Source: Xanthobacteraceae bacterium (GTDB taxonomy: Bacteria; Pseudomonadota; Alphaproteobacteria; Rhizobiales; Xanthobacteraceae). Taken from it: DNA of 18,572 nt. Numbering within the stretch: position 1 is the first letter of the stretch; each line of letters starts with the position of its first letter. Positions 1-7,166 of this stretch are shown in pieces. Under the pieces are notes generated by a model. That model saw nothing but the letters and a program-made list of their open reading frames with translations, made no database searches and had not been told where the DNA came from. Both the position numbers and the translations under genes were made by a program. The stretch is from NCBI GenBank assembly GCA_025929595.1, contig JAICQA010000014.1, positions 1-18,572 on the forward strand. Reading direction: 5' to 3'.

Positions 1-149
1 AGGCGCGCGACGCCGATGGCGGCGTTCGTTTCATCGACCGTGCCATAGGCGGCGACGCGCAGATCGTATTTCGGCCGTCGCTCGCCGGAGCCGAGGCCGG
101 TCGTGCCGTCGTCGCCGGTCTTCGTGTAGATGCGGTTGAGGACGACCAT
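1..149 (-). CDS. pduO: PduO-type cob(I)alamin adenosyltransferase, 3' part beyond window
   Basis: Translating the minus strand from the ATG at 147-149 gives about 49 residues with the N-terminal signature of PduO/MMAB-type ATP:cob(I)alamin adenosyltransferases: NRIYTKTGDDGTTGLG near residues 5-20, a basic ERRPK stretch, and AYGTVDETNAAIG near residues 35-47. The TKTGDDGTTGL loop and VDE(L/T)NA are the ATP-binding part of the family. The enzyme moves the adenosyl group of ATP to Co(I) of the corrin, making coenzyme B12 in the cytoplasm. The gene starts 6 bp after the stop of the HIG1-domain protein, so the two are very probably co-transcribed. The C-terminal part lies outside the window and cannot be judged. 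Family assignment is firm. Whether its main role is de novo cobalamin synthesis or recharging of mutase cofactor is not visible. Confidence 0.88.
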   Translation of the reverse strand, partial: MVVLNRIYTKTGDDGTTGLGSGERRPKYDLRVAAYGTVDETNAAIGVAR

Positions 150-155
150 GTTGCG

Positions 156-350
156 TCAGCGGCCGAGGAACCAGATGGTGATCATGACGACCACGATGGC
201 GACGGCCTGCAACATGACGCGCAGCCGCATCAGGGCCTGCGAGCGGTTCGGCGAACCGGCGCGCGCCATGTTCCAGAGCCCCATGACGAGGACGGCCGCG
301 ACGGCGAGCAGCGCGATCGGCACGATGATGGTGGAAAGAAACTCACCCAT
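156..350 (-). CDS. HIG1-domain small twin-transmembrane protein
   Basis: A 64-residue protein with two hydrophobic helices, about residues 6-25 (STIIVPIALLAVAAVLVMGL) and 46-62, joined by a short basic loop with NMARAGSPNRSQALMRLRV. This loop-plus-helix pattern is that of the HIG_1_N (hypoxia-induced gene 1) family of small inner-membrane proteins, often called twin transmembrane proteins in rhizobia. Mitochondrial relatives assist cytochrome oxidase complexes, but the bacterial role is not established. An in-frame GTG five codons upstream (365) is possible. I prefer the ATG at 348-350 because AAAAAGGATC lies immediately before it, although the spacing is short. It sits between an unknown membrane protein (42 bp upstream) and the cobalamin adenosyltransferase (6 bp downstream) in one apparent operon. 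Confidence 0.8.
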   Translation of the reverse strand: MGEFLSTIIVPIALLAVAAVLVMGLWNMARAGSPNRSQALMRLRVMLQAVAIVVVMITIWFLGR

Positions 351-392
351 GATCCTTTTTACCACGCTTTCGGAAGACGCGAGAGGCGATTC

Positions 393-1361
393 TCAGGCAA
401 CGATGCCGCGGCGCGGATTGCGCGGGGCGGGTGCGGCGATTGCCTTTACCTCGCCATAGGACTCGGCGATCTCTTCAAGTCTCATGTCCCAGTCGGGCTC
501 CGGCGTCTGGCCGCGCGTCACGCGGCGGAAAAGCTCGAGGAAGCTCGCCGTGACGACGGGCTCGATCAGCGCGCGCTGGAACGACCATGTGAATGCGCCC
601 GCGAGCGCCAGCGCGATCAGGCCCGAGCCGCCCGGAAAAGCGCGCGTGACGGCGAAGGCCGGAATGAGCGAGAGTAGAAAGACGAAGAAGCAGACGACAT
701 ACGAACCGGCCGCCAGCAGGATCGCGTTGCGGAACAGGATGTCGTGGTTCTGCGCGAGCAGGATCAGGTTGTCGCGCAGATCGGAATATGGATTGCGCGC
801 TTTACCGGCGACGGTGCGCGCGAGCACGGTCCTGGCGACGCAGCCAAGCGGGACGCGAAGCGCGCGGTCGGTGATATTTCGCGGGAGCTCAAAACTCGTC
901 GGCAGCAAGGCCGAAAGCACGTCAACGGAGCGGAGCAGATCGTCGATCGTGCCGCGCGCGTAGCGGTCGGCGGTCGTCAGCACAGAAGCGTCGCGGAACT
1001 TGCGCTGCACCGCGGACATGGCCGCCACGATCGACCCCTGCAGGCCGGGAGTTTTCACCTGGTCCAAGGCGAGCGATATCGCCGCGGCATGGCCGACTTC
1101 GACCAGATAGAGCAGATACTCGCGCAGCCACCACAAGAGCAGCGCGATGAAGGCGAGGCCGGCAATCGCGCCCCAGAAGCCGCCGGGAGCGCGTGCGGCA
1201 GCGCCGAGCAAAGTCCCGATGCCGGCGCCGATGCCGGAGCCGCCCGCGACCGCGCTCGCGAATGCCGCGGCGATGCCGAAATAGACGGCCGCACGCAACA
1301 GCAAAAACGGCCACGTGCGCAGGACGAGCGCGCTGCCGGCGGCGAGCGAAAATTCCCCCAT
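393..1361 (-). CDS. Multi-pass membrane protein of unknown function
   Basis: I do not recognise this 322-residue protein. It has hydrophobic segments near residues 15-40, 62-80 (ending in LLLWWLREYLLYLVEVGHA) and a long hydrophobic C-terminal pair at about 213-260. A soluble, helical middle part with charged residues (DRYARGTIDDLLRSVDVLSALLP) lies at about 130-205. The C-terminus after the last helix is acidic and cytoplasm-like (PEPDWDMRLEEIAESYGEV). No catalytic motif is evident. The Gly/Ala-rich stretch at residues 38-60 could be a flexible loop. Minus-strand neighbours on both sides are 26 bp and 42 bp away, so it is probably translated from the same message as the host-attachment protein and the HIG1 protein. 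It could be a structural or transport-related membrane protein. No function is claimed. Confidence 0.8.
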   Translation of the reverse strand: MGEFSLAAGSALVLRTWPFLLLRAAVYFGIAAAFASAVAGGSGIGAGIGTLLGAAARAPGGFWGAIAGLAFIALLLWWLREYLLYLVEVGHAAAISLALDQVKTPGLQGSIVAAMSAVQRKFRDASVLTTADRYARGTIDDLLRSVDVLSALLPTSFELPRNITDRALRVPLGCVARTVLARTVAGKARNPYSDLRDNLILLAQNHDILFRNAILLAAGSYVVCFFVFLLSLIPAFAVTRAFPGGSGLIALALAGAFTWSFQRALIEPVVTASFLELFRRVTRGQTPEPDWDMRLEEIAESYGEVKAIAAPAPRNPRRGIVA

Positions 1362-1387
1362 TGCGATCGCCGGCCCCCGCCCGATGT

Positions 1388-1840
1388 TCAGCCGCCCGTC
1401 AACACGCGCGCGATTTCCGGAACGGGATGCTTGGTAAGGTCCTTGTCGACTTCGGCAACAATACGTTCGGCCGTTTTCGGATCGAGCTTCTTGCGGAGCG
1501 TCGCCAGCGTATTCGGCGGGGCGACGAGAATGAGTTTCTCGAAGCGGTTGCTGGTCGCGGCGCTGTCGAGTTTCGAGGCAACGCTGGTCGCGAACTGTTC
1601 CTCGGCCATCTCATGCCAATCGGTCTGTCCGACGGCGCTGCGGCGGTTGCTCATGCTTTGAAACGAGCGGCCCGGACGATCAGTGCCCTGTTCGTGCGTG
1701 GGCGGGTTGTCGTCGTCCTTCAAAACCTCGACGACTTGCAGCGACGGCTTTTGCGGGGTGCCGTCGTTGCGCAGCATCAATGCCTTGCGTCCGTCGCCCA
1801 CCATGACCCACGTATTATGACCGATCCACAATTCCTGCAT
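1388..1840 (-). CDS. Host attachment family protein (AtsE-like)
   Basis: This 150-residue soluble protein matches the family named 'protein required for attachment to host cells' (Pfam host_attach). It opens with a beta strand, IGHNTWVMVGDGRKALMLRN, a pattern typical of the family. After an Asp/Pro-rich variable stretch there is RSFQSMSNRRSAVGQTDWHE, then FEKLILVAPPNTLATLRKKL and a C-terminal VPEIARVL. The family fold resembles archaeal eRF1/pelota-type alpha-beta domains. The name comes from attachment-defective Agrobacterium mutants, and the biochemical role is unproven. I chose the ATG at 1838-1840 because CGAGGAG sits about 7 bases before it. An upstream in-frame start (1870) has no comparable ribosome site. 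It lies 42 bp after the acyl-CoA dehydrogenase stop in the same direction. Confidence 0.85.
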   Translation of the reverse strand: MQELWIGHNTWVMVGDGRKALMLRNDGTPQKPSLQVVEVLKDDDNPPTHEQGTDRPGRSFQSMSNRRSAVGQTDWHEMAEEQFATSVASKLDSAATSNRFEKLILVAPPNTLATLRKKLDPKTAERIVAEVDKDLTKHPVPEIARVLTGG

Positions 1841-1882
1841 GGTCACGCTCCTCGTGTGAACCACCGTCAAGAAATATGGGGC

Positions 1883-3565
1883 TCAGTTGGTTCCGTCCAA
1901 GAGGCGGCGCGCGATCACCTGTGCCTGAATTTCCGCGGCTCCCTCGAAGATCGACAGGATGCGCGCGTCGCACAGCACGCGCGAAACCGGCGACTCGAGC
2001 GCGAAACCGTTGCCGCCGTGAATCTGCACGGCGTTGTCCGCCGACGCCCATGCGACGCGGGCGGCGAGCAATTTCGCCATGCCGGCTTCCAGATCGCAGC
2101 GCCGGCCGGAATCCTTCTCGCGCGCGGCGTGATAGGTGAGCTCGCGTGCGATCGTGACCTCGGCGGCCATGAGCGCGATCTTGTCGGCCACGCGCGGGAA
2201 GGAAAGAATCGGCTTGCCGAACTGGATGCGCTCGCGCGCGTAGCGTTGCGCGAGATCGAGCGCGGAGCGGGCGACCCCAACGGCGCGCGCGGCGGTCTGA
2301 ATGCGCGCGGACTCGAAAGTCTGCATCAACTGCTTGAAGCCCTGGCCCTCGACACCGCCGAGCAGGTTTTCGGCCGGCACTTCGAAGCCGTCGAACGCGA
2401 TCTCGAATTCCTTCATGCCGCGATAGCCGATGACTTCGATTTCGGTGCCGGACATGCCTCGCGCCGGGAAGGGATCGGCGTCGGTGCCGCGAGGCTTCGG
2501 CGCGAGCAACATGGAGAGGCCGCGATAGCCGGGCTCGTCGGGATCGGTGCGCACCAAAAGCGTCATCAGGTCGGCGCGCACCGGATGCGTGATCCAGGTC
2601 TTGTTGCCGTAGACCTTGTAGACATTGCCCTCGCGTACGGCGCGCGTCCTGAGGCTCGCGAGGTCGGAGCCGGTGTTGGGTTCGGTGAAGACGGCGGTCG
2701 GCAGTACTTCGCCTGACGCAATTTTCGGCAGCCAACGCTTCTTCTGCGCCTCGGTGCCGCCGTGCTGGATCAGTTCGGCCGCGATCTCCGAGCGCGTGCC
2801 GAGCGAGCCGACGCCGATCCAGGCGCGCGACAGTTCCTCGGAGACGACGCACATCGACTCCTTGCCAAGGCCAAGGCCGTCATAGGTTTCGGGAATCGTG
2901 AGCGCGAAGACGCCGAGCGCCGACATCTCGTTCATGGTTTCGAGCGGGATGTATTCGTTGGCGAGATGCCATTCGTGCGCGTGCGGTGTCACGCGCTCGT
3001 CGGCGAAGCGCCGCATCGCCTCGCGCATCGCTTCAAGCGTGTCGTCGAGATTGGCGGGGCCGGTGAGCTCCGAACCATCCTGCGCGTCCGAAAGCAAAAT
3101 GAAACGCGCGCGCGTTTCCGGAGCCGTTCCGCTCTCGATCAACTCGCGCACAGATGCGTTCATGCGGGCGTTCACGCGTTCGCTCGAAAGGCCGAGTGCG
3201 GACAGGCGCAGAATCTCCGTCTGGCTCATCGGGATGCCGGAGAAAATCTGGGCGAGATACTCGCCAAGCCCGATCCGGACGAGCGCTTCTTCGGCGGGTC
3301 CGAGCCTGCCCGCATCGCCAAGCCGGGCGGCGTAGGCCGTCAGTTGCCGGACACCGGCCGTGTAGGTGGCGAGCCAGGCGAGCCCGTGCGCGGCATGTTG
3401 CTCGCGTTCAAACGCTTCGGTGTCGATCCGGTCGTCTTTCCAGAGCCGCGCGTGCAGGCTGGCGGTCGCGTCGGACAGGATCGCCTCGGCCGCCGCGCTC
3501 GCTTCCTCGGCCAGCGCCAAGAGGTTCGTTGGAGCGGCAGCCGGGCGGCTCGCGGATTTCGACAT
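1883..3565 (-). CDS. mcd: Long acyl-CoA dehydrogenase, probable (2S)-methylsuccinyl-CoA dehydrogenase
   Basis: A 560-residue flavoprotein. The acyl-CoA dehydrogenase core occupies about residues 175-560, with the FAD/substrate signature FTEPNTGSD at 293-301, the RIQTAARAVGVARSALD and ARERIQFGKPI helices, and HGGNGFALE near the end. Glu541 in LSIFEGAAEIQ is at the position of the catalytic base of medium-chain acyl-CoA dehydrogenase. Ordinary family members have about 380-400 residues. The extra N-terminal domain of about 170 residues, with EQHAAHGLAWLATY and GEYLAQIFSGIPMSQTEI, matches my memory of Mcd of the ethylmalonyl-CoA pathway, which oxidises methylsuccinyl-CoA to mesaconyl-CoA and passes electrons to ETF. 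The start at ATG 3563-3565 begins the conserved domain. Its ribosome site is weak. The adenosyltransferase gene in the same run supports a B12-linked pathway. An uncharacterised long ACAD paralogue is the alternative. Confidence 0.78.
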   Translation of the reverse strand: MSKSASRPAAAPTNLLALAEEASAAAEAILSDATASLHARLWKDDRIDTEAFEREQHAAHGLAWLATYTAGVRQLTAYAARLGDAGRLGPAEEALVRIGLGEYLAQIFSGIPMSQTEILRLSALGLSSERVNARMNASVRELIESGTAPETRARFILLSDAQDGSELTGPANLDDTLEAMREAMRRFADERVTPHAHEWHLANEYIPLETMNEMSALGVFALTIPETYDGLGLGKESMCVVSEELSRAWIGVGSLGTRSEIAAELIQHGGTEAQKKRWLPKIASGEVLPTAVFTEPNTGSDLASLRTRAVREGNVYKVYGNKTWITHPVRADLMTLLVRTDPDEPGYRGLSMLLAPKPRGTDADPFPARGMSGTEIEVIGYRGMKEFEIAFDGFEVPAENLLGGVEGQGFKQLMQTFESARIQTAARAVGVARSALDLAQRYARERIQFGKPILSFPRVADKIALMAAEVTIARELTYHAAREKDSGRRCDLEAGMAKLLAARVAWASADNAVQIHGGNGFALESPVSRVLCDARILSIFEGAAEIQAQVIARRLLDGTN

Positions 3566-3654
3566 TGGAAGGCCTGTTTCTCGATGGGCCGGCACGTTAC
3601 GCGTGCGCCGCACAAAGGCAAGCAAAGCGCCCGGATTGCGCGCCTCACGCATTG

Positions 3655-3662
3655 TTAACCAT
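3655..3662 (+). promoter_or_regulatory. Possible CtrA half-site TTAACCAT
   Basis: TTAACCAT lies in the 185-bp gap between the divergent mcd-like gene and the chemotaxis receptor, 89 bp before the receptor start. This 8-mer is described as a CtrA motif in alphaproteobacteria, and CtrA often controls motility and chemotaxis genes. The full TTAA-N7-TTAA form is absent here. An 8-mer of this kind can occur by chance, although it is A/T-rich against a GC-rich background. No convincing sigma70 boxes were seen around it. Confidence 0.25.
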
Positions 3663-3750
3663 TCCGCGATTCCATCCAACGGGGAACTCCGCCTGCCGGC
3701 GGTCAAACGCCCTTTAGCCCGGCGCGATGCGCGGGCGCGCGGAGAACGCA

Positions 3751-5778
3751 ATGCAATTCGCCAGCCCTCGGGACATGTTTCCTCGCGCCGGCTCCTGGTT
3801 CTCGTATTTGGGCCAAGGCATCTCGGTGCGCGGAAGGATCGTCCTGCTCGCGCTCATTCCGGTCATCGGGCTCGGGGTGATCGGCGCCGCGTATCTGTCG
3901 GGCGAGCGCGCCGTCGAGAACGCATTTCGCAGCGTCCGCAACTCGTCGGTGCTGACGCGTGCGAGCAGCGATTTCCGGGTTGCGCTCGTCGACATGCGTG
4001 TGACCGCGCAGGTATTTGCCCAACGCCCGACGCGCGCGCTGATCGACGACTTCGAGGACGCGAACAAGGCGGCGCTCGCGAGCCTCGATGTAATCGAGCA
4101 ATCGATCCACTCGAAGGAAATCCACATCGATCAGTTGCGCGAGAGCGTGGCCGGCCTGAACCGCCATTTCGATGCGCTGCTGCGAGAGCAGGAATTGCTC
4201 GGCTTCGGCGAGACGAGCGGAATCGAAGGCATATTGCGCACCAACGCGACCGCCGTCGAGCGCGTGATCAATCAGGAAATCCCGCAGCTCAGCGAACTCG
4301 ATTCCATGCGGCTGCTCGCCTCGCTGTCGACCATGCGGCGTTACGAGTCCGAGTACCGGCTCAACCGCACCACCTATCTGCAGGTCTGGTTCTTTGCCGA
4401 GCACGATGCATTCAAGCAGGCGCTCTCGGGGATCACGGTCGACCCGGCGGCCAAGGAAAAACTCGGGGCGCAAGTCGCCGCTTATGCGACGGCATTCCGG
4501 CACTGGATTGAAGTGACCGACCGCTCCAAGCCCATGCTCGCGCTCATCGATCTCGACAGCAAGAATTTGCTGCCGGTTTCGGCGCAGATCGTTTCGCTCG
4601 CCGAACTGCAGGAAACGTCGGCGACGCGCAATCTCACGGCGTCGCAGGCGCGGACCAAGTCGATCATCGGCGGCGTCGGTCTGATCGTGCTGCTGGCGGG
4701 CGTGGGCCTAAGCTGGCTGATCGGGCGCAGCATCACGCGGCCGCTCGCGGGTCTCGCACGCGTCATGCGCTCGCTTGCCGACGGCAATATCGAAGCGCAT
4801 ATCCCGGCGGTGAATGCGCGCGACGAGATCGGCGCCATGGCGCGCAGCGTCGTCGTGTTCCGCGACAACGCGCGGGCGCGCGAAAAGCTCGAGGCGGAAA
4901 AGGCGGAGTCGGCGTCGCAGCGCGAGCGGCATTCGCTTACGGTCGACCGGCTGGTGCGCGGCTTTGCGGAGACGGCAAACTCCGGCCTCTCGGCGGTGCG
5001 CGAGGCCGCGCAGCGGCTGGCGGAATCGTCCGGCCGGCTCGGTGATACGGCCGGGCATGTGGGCTCCGAAGCCGAGCACGCGGGGCGCGCGGCAAGCGCG
5101 GCGTCCACCAACGTATCGCAGGCTGCGGCCGCCGCCGAGCAGCTTTCGGGCTCGGTATCGGAAGTCGCGCGGCAGACGGCGAATTCGAGCAAGGTCGCGG
5201 ACCGCGCGGTTTCCGAAGCGAAACGGTCGGTGCTGATCATGGGCGCGCTCGGCGACGCGGCCACGCGCATCGGCGAGGTGGTCGGGCTCATCCAGTCGAT
5301 CGCGGCGCAGACCAACCTGCTTGCGCTCAACGCGACGATCGAAGCGGCGCGGGCGGGCGAGGCGGGCCGCGGCTTTGCGGTCGTCGCGCAGGAAGTGAAA
5401 TCGCTCGCTGCGCAGACCGCGCGTGCGACCGAGGACATCGCGCAGCAGATCGGCTCGATCCAGGAGGCGTCGGCCGACGCCGCCAATACGATCGACAGCG
5501 TCAGCGAGGTGATTCAGGAGATGTCGGCGATGGCGGCCACGGTCGCTTCGGCCGTCGAGGAGCAAAACTCGGCCGTCATTTCGATTGCCAACAACGTAGC
5601 GCAGGCCTCGGACGACGCCGAAACCGGCGCCAGCGCCATGCGCTCGGTCGAGAAGGCGGCCTCCGGCGCGCTCGCGACGGCAAACGACGTGGCGGGCCTT
5701 TCGACGCTTCTGCGCGAAGAAGCCGAGAAACTCGATAACGCGATCACGCGTTTCCTGTCCGATGTGAAGGCCGCCTGA
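3751..5778 (+). CDS. Methyl-accepting chemotaxis receptor
   Basis: A 675-residue transmembrane chemoreceptor. TM1 spans about residues 30-49. A mostly helical sensory region of about 250 residues follows, consistent with a four-helix or helical bimodular type domain. TM2 lies at about 303-325. A HAMP linker (SITRPLAGLARVMRSLADGN to DEIGAMARSVVVF) covers about 328-375. The coiled-coil signalling domain ends the protein, with the hairpin tip IAAQTNLLALNATIEAARAG at about 516-535 followed by EAGRGFAVVAQEVKSLA, which binds CheA and CheW. No C-terminal NWETF-like pentapeptide for CheR/CheB docking is present. The start at ATG 3751 is preceded by GGAG with 7-base spacing. An upstream in-frame ATG at 3727 lacks this. 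The ligand cannot be deduced. No other chemotaxis gene is nearby, so it is an orphan receptor here. Confidence 0.93.
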   Translation: MQFASPRDMFPRAGSWFSYLGQGISVRGRIVLLALIPVIGLGVIGAAYLSGERAVENAFRSVRNSSVLTRASSDFRVALVDMRVTAQVFAQRPTRALIDDFEDANKAALASLDVIEQSIHSKEIHIDQLRESVAGLNRHFDALLREQELLGFGETSGIEGILRTNATAVERVINQEIPQLSELDSMRLLASLSTMRRYESEYRLNRTTYLQVWFFAEHDAFKQALSGITVDPAAKEKLGAQVAAYATAFRHWIEVTDRSKPMLALIDLDSKNLLPVSAQIVSLAELQETSATRNLTASQARTKSIIGGVGLIVLLAGVGLSWLIGRSITRPLAGLARVMRSLADGNIEAHIPAVNARDEIGAMARSVVVFRDNARAREKLEAEKAESASQRERHSLTVDRLVRGFAETANSGLSAVREAAQRLAESSGRLGDTAGHVGSEAEHAGRAASAASTNVSQAAAAAEQLSGSVSEVARQTANSSKVADRAVSEAKRSVLIMGALGDAATRIGEVVGLIQSIAAQTNLLALNATIEAARAGEAGRGFAVVAQEVKSLAAQTARATEDIAQQIGSIQEASADAANTIDSVSEVIQEMSAMAATVASAVEEQNSAVISIANNVAQASDDAETGASAMRSVEKAASGALATANDVAGLSTLLREEAEKLDNAITRFLSDVKAA

Positions 5779-5830
5779 CGGGTTCTCGCGGACGATTGCC
5801 CTTGTTTTACGGCGTGCGATAAGTGCGGCC

Positions 5831-6667
5831 ATGAGACGTATCTGGCGGGTCGTCGACGACGCCTTTGACCGATTCAACGTCAATGAGGGCTGGGCGATCG
5901 CCAGTCACATCGCCATGTCGGTGCTGATGGCGCTGTTCCCGTTCCTCATCTTTGTGACGGCGCTCGCGGCGTCACTGTTCGGGTCGCGCGAGCTCGCGAA
6001 TGAGACGGCGAGCATCCTGCTCGAAGCCTGGCCGGAAGTGATCGCGGCACCCATCGAGCGCGAAATTCATAACGTCATGCAGGGGTTGCGCAGCGACGTG
6101 CTGACGTTTGCGGTGGCGCTTGCGATCTTCTTTGCGTCGAGCGGAATCGAGAGCCTGCGCATCGGGCTCAACCGTGCCTACGGCGTGCCGGAGGAGCGGA
6201 GCTGGTGGCTGCTGCGGATCGAATCGATCCTCTATGTCGTGCTTGGCGCGGCGGCACTGCTCGCGCTGTCGTTTCTCGTCGTCCTCTACCCCTTGCTGTG
6301 GGCAACGGCGATCCAATACGCGACGATCTTCGCGCGCTTCGGCTATCTGCTGGAGTTCGTGCGGATCGGCGCGGCAGCGATCGTAATCGTTGTTGCGCTC
6401 TTTATCGCGCATTGGTGGCTCGCGGCGGGCAAACGGCGCCTCGCGGAAATTTGGCCGGGCATCGTGGTCACGCTGATTCTGTGGCTCGGCGCCGGCATCG
6501 TGTTCGGCCGGTATCTGGCGAGCTTTTCCTACTCCTACGTCACCTATTATGCGGGCCTCGCGTCGGTGATGGCCGCGCTCGTTTTCCTCTATCTCGTCGC
6601 GATGATCTTCATCTTCGGCGCGGAGCTGAACGCCGCCGTTGCGCGAGCGCGCAAGCAGCCGGTCTGA
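5831..6667 (+). CDS. yihY: YihY/BrkB-family inner-membrane protein
   Basis: A 278-residue integral membrane protein of the YihY/virulence factor BrkB family, once misnamed ribonuclease BN. Family features seen are the N-terminal NVNEGWAIASHIAMSVLMALFPFLIF (residues 17-42; most members have an A-S-x-A-y-y-t-l-l-s-l-f-P pattern there), about six hydrophobic helices, IESLRIGLNRAYGVPEERSWW at about 108-128, and the C-terminal SYSYVTYYAGLASVMAALVFLYL followed by FGAELNAAV. The last motif is highly conserved in the family. Its biochemical role is unknown. Links to serum resistance (BrkB) and membrane or transport functions have been suggested. It begins 52 bp after the chemoreceptor stop on the same strand, which may be incidental. 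Translation starts at ATG 5831 with no strong ribosome site visible. Confidence 0.88.
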   Translation: MRRIWRVVDDAFDRFNVNEGWAIASHIAMSVLMALFPFLIFVTALAASLFGSRELANETASILLEAWPEVIAAPIEREIHNVMQGLRSDVLTFAVALAIFFASSGIESLRIGLNRAYGVPEERSWWLLRIESILYVVLGAAALLALSFLVVLYPLLWATAIQYATIFARFGYLLEFVRIGAAAIVIVVALFIAHWWLAAGKRRLAEIWPGIVVTLILWLGAGIVFGRYLASFSYSYVTYYAGLASVMAALVFLYLVAMIFIFGAELNAAVARARKQPV

Positions 6668-6743
6668 TTTTTCCCCGCGCAATCCATTGAAATGATTGGG
6701 CAGGACGTCGCTGCAACGCGGCGGCCCTGCCGCTGCGATATGC

Positions 6744-6764
6744 TCGCCCGCTTGCCGCGGGCGA
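6744..6764 (+). other. Perfect hairpin upstream of the GlsB-like gene
   Basis: TCGCCCGC, a 5-base loop (TTGCC) and GCGGGCGA form an 8-bp perfect stem, 67 bp before the glsB-like start and 76 bp after the yihY stop. No T tract follows, so it is not a canonical rho-independent terminator in the plus direction. It may stabilise an RNA end or act as a weak terminator or leader element. Elsewhere in this 164-bp gap I see only weak inverted repeats (CAATC/GATTG and GGCAGG/CCTGCC) and no clear promoter. Confidence 0.4.
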
Positions 6765-6831
6765 TTCGTGCCGACAAGGCACAGCTTCTCCGGCAGCCGC
6801 CGTTCGTCGGCGCATCAGAGGGGAGAACGAA

Positions 6832-7083
6832 ATGGGAATCGAAAGTCTGGTCGTCCTGCTCATCGTCGGCGCGATCGCCGGCTGGCTCGCCGGCGTGATC
6901 ATGAAGGGCTACGGCTTCGGGCTTGTCGGAAACATCGTGGTTGGCATCGTCGGCGCATTGTTGGCGGGCTTTCTGCTGCCGATGCTCGGCATCTCGATCG
7001 GAGGCGGCATTGTCGGCTCAATCATCCATGCCACGATTGGCGCGGTCATCCTGTTGTTCATCATCGGTCTCGTGAAGCGCTGA
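6832..7083 (+). CDS. GlsB/YeaQ/YmgE-family small stress membrane protein
   Basis: An 83-residue, very hydrophobic, Gly-rich protein with three predicted helices at about 4-22, 30-48 and 55-80, of the GlsB/YeaQ/YmgE (transglycosylase-associated protein) family. Diagnostic stretches are GAIAGWLAGVIMKGYGFGLV, NIVVGIVGALLAGFL and GGIVGSIIHATIGAVILLFI, in which Gly spacing resembles glycine-zipper packing. Relatives are commonly induced by stress. The precise function is unknown and the transglycosylase name is historical. Translation from ATG 6832 is well supported by GGGGAG seven bases upstream. A general-stress (EcfG-type) promoter would be expected, but I did not find a GGAAC-N16/17-CGTT match upstream. 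Confidence 0.9.
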   Translation: MGIESLVVLLIVGAIAGWLAGVIMKGYGFGLVGNIVVGIVGALLAGFLLPMLGISIGGGIVGSIIHATIGAVILLFIIGLVKR

Positions 7084-7090
7084 CAAAGGT

Positions 7091-7116
7091 GGCCGGGCAG
7101 CACGCGCCGCCCGGCC
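7091..7116 (+). terminator. GC-rich hairpin after the GlsB-like gene
   Basis: GGCCGGGC at 7091-7098 pairs perfectly with GCCCGGCC at 7109-7116 around a 10-base loop, starting 8 bp after the stop codon of the glsB-like gene. The position fits a terminator, but no T run follows (GCATCCCCGC), so termination or RNA 3'-end stabilisation is inferred only. Confidence 0.4.
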
Positions 7117-7166
7117 GCATCCCCGCGCAAGCCGGTGCGCTGCGCGCATAGGCGGCGGGCGGTTTC

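Noticed and set aside
1193..2716. A 507-codon plus-strand ORF across the minus-strand genes
   Set aside because: It is Arg/Ala/Gly-rich without motifs and opposes three well-supported minus-strand genes. It is a high-GC antisense shadow.
4708..5883. A 391-codon minus-strand ORF opposite the chemoreceptor
   Set aside because: It lies fully within the signalling domain of a clear MCP and shows only repetitive Arg-rich sequence. It is an antisense shadow.
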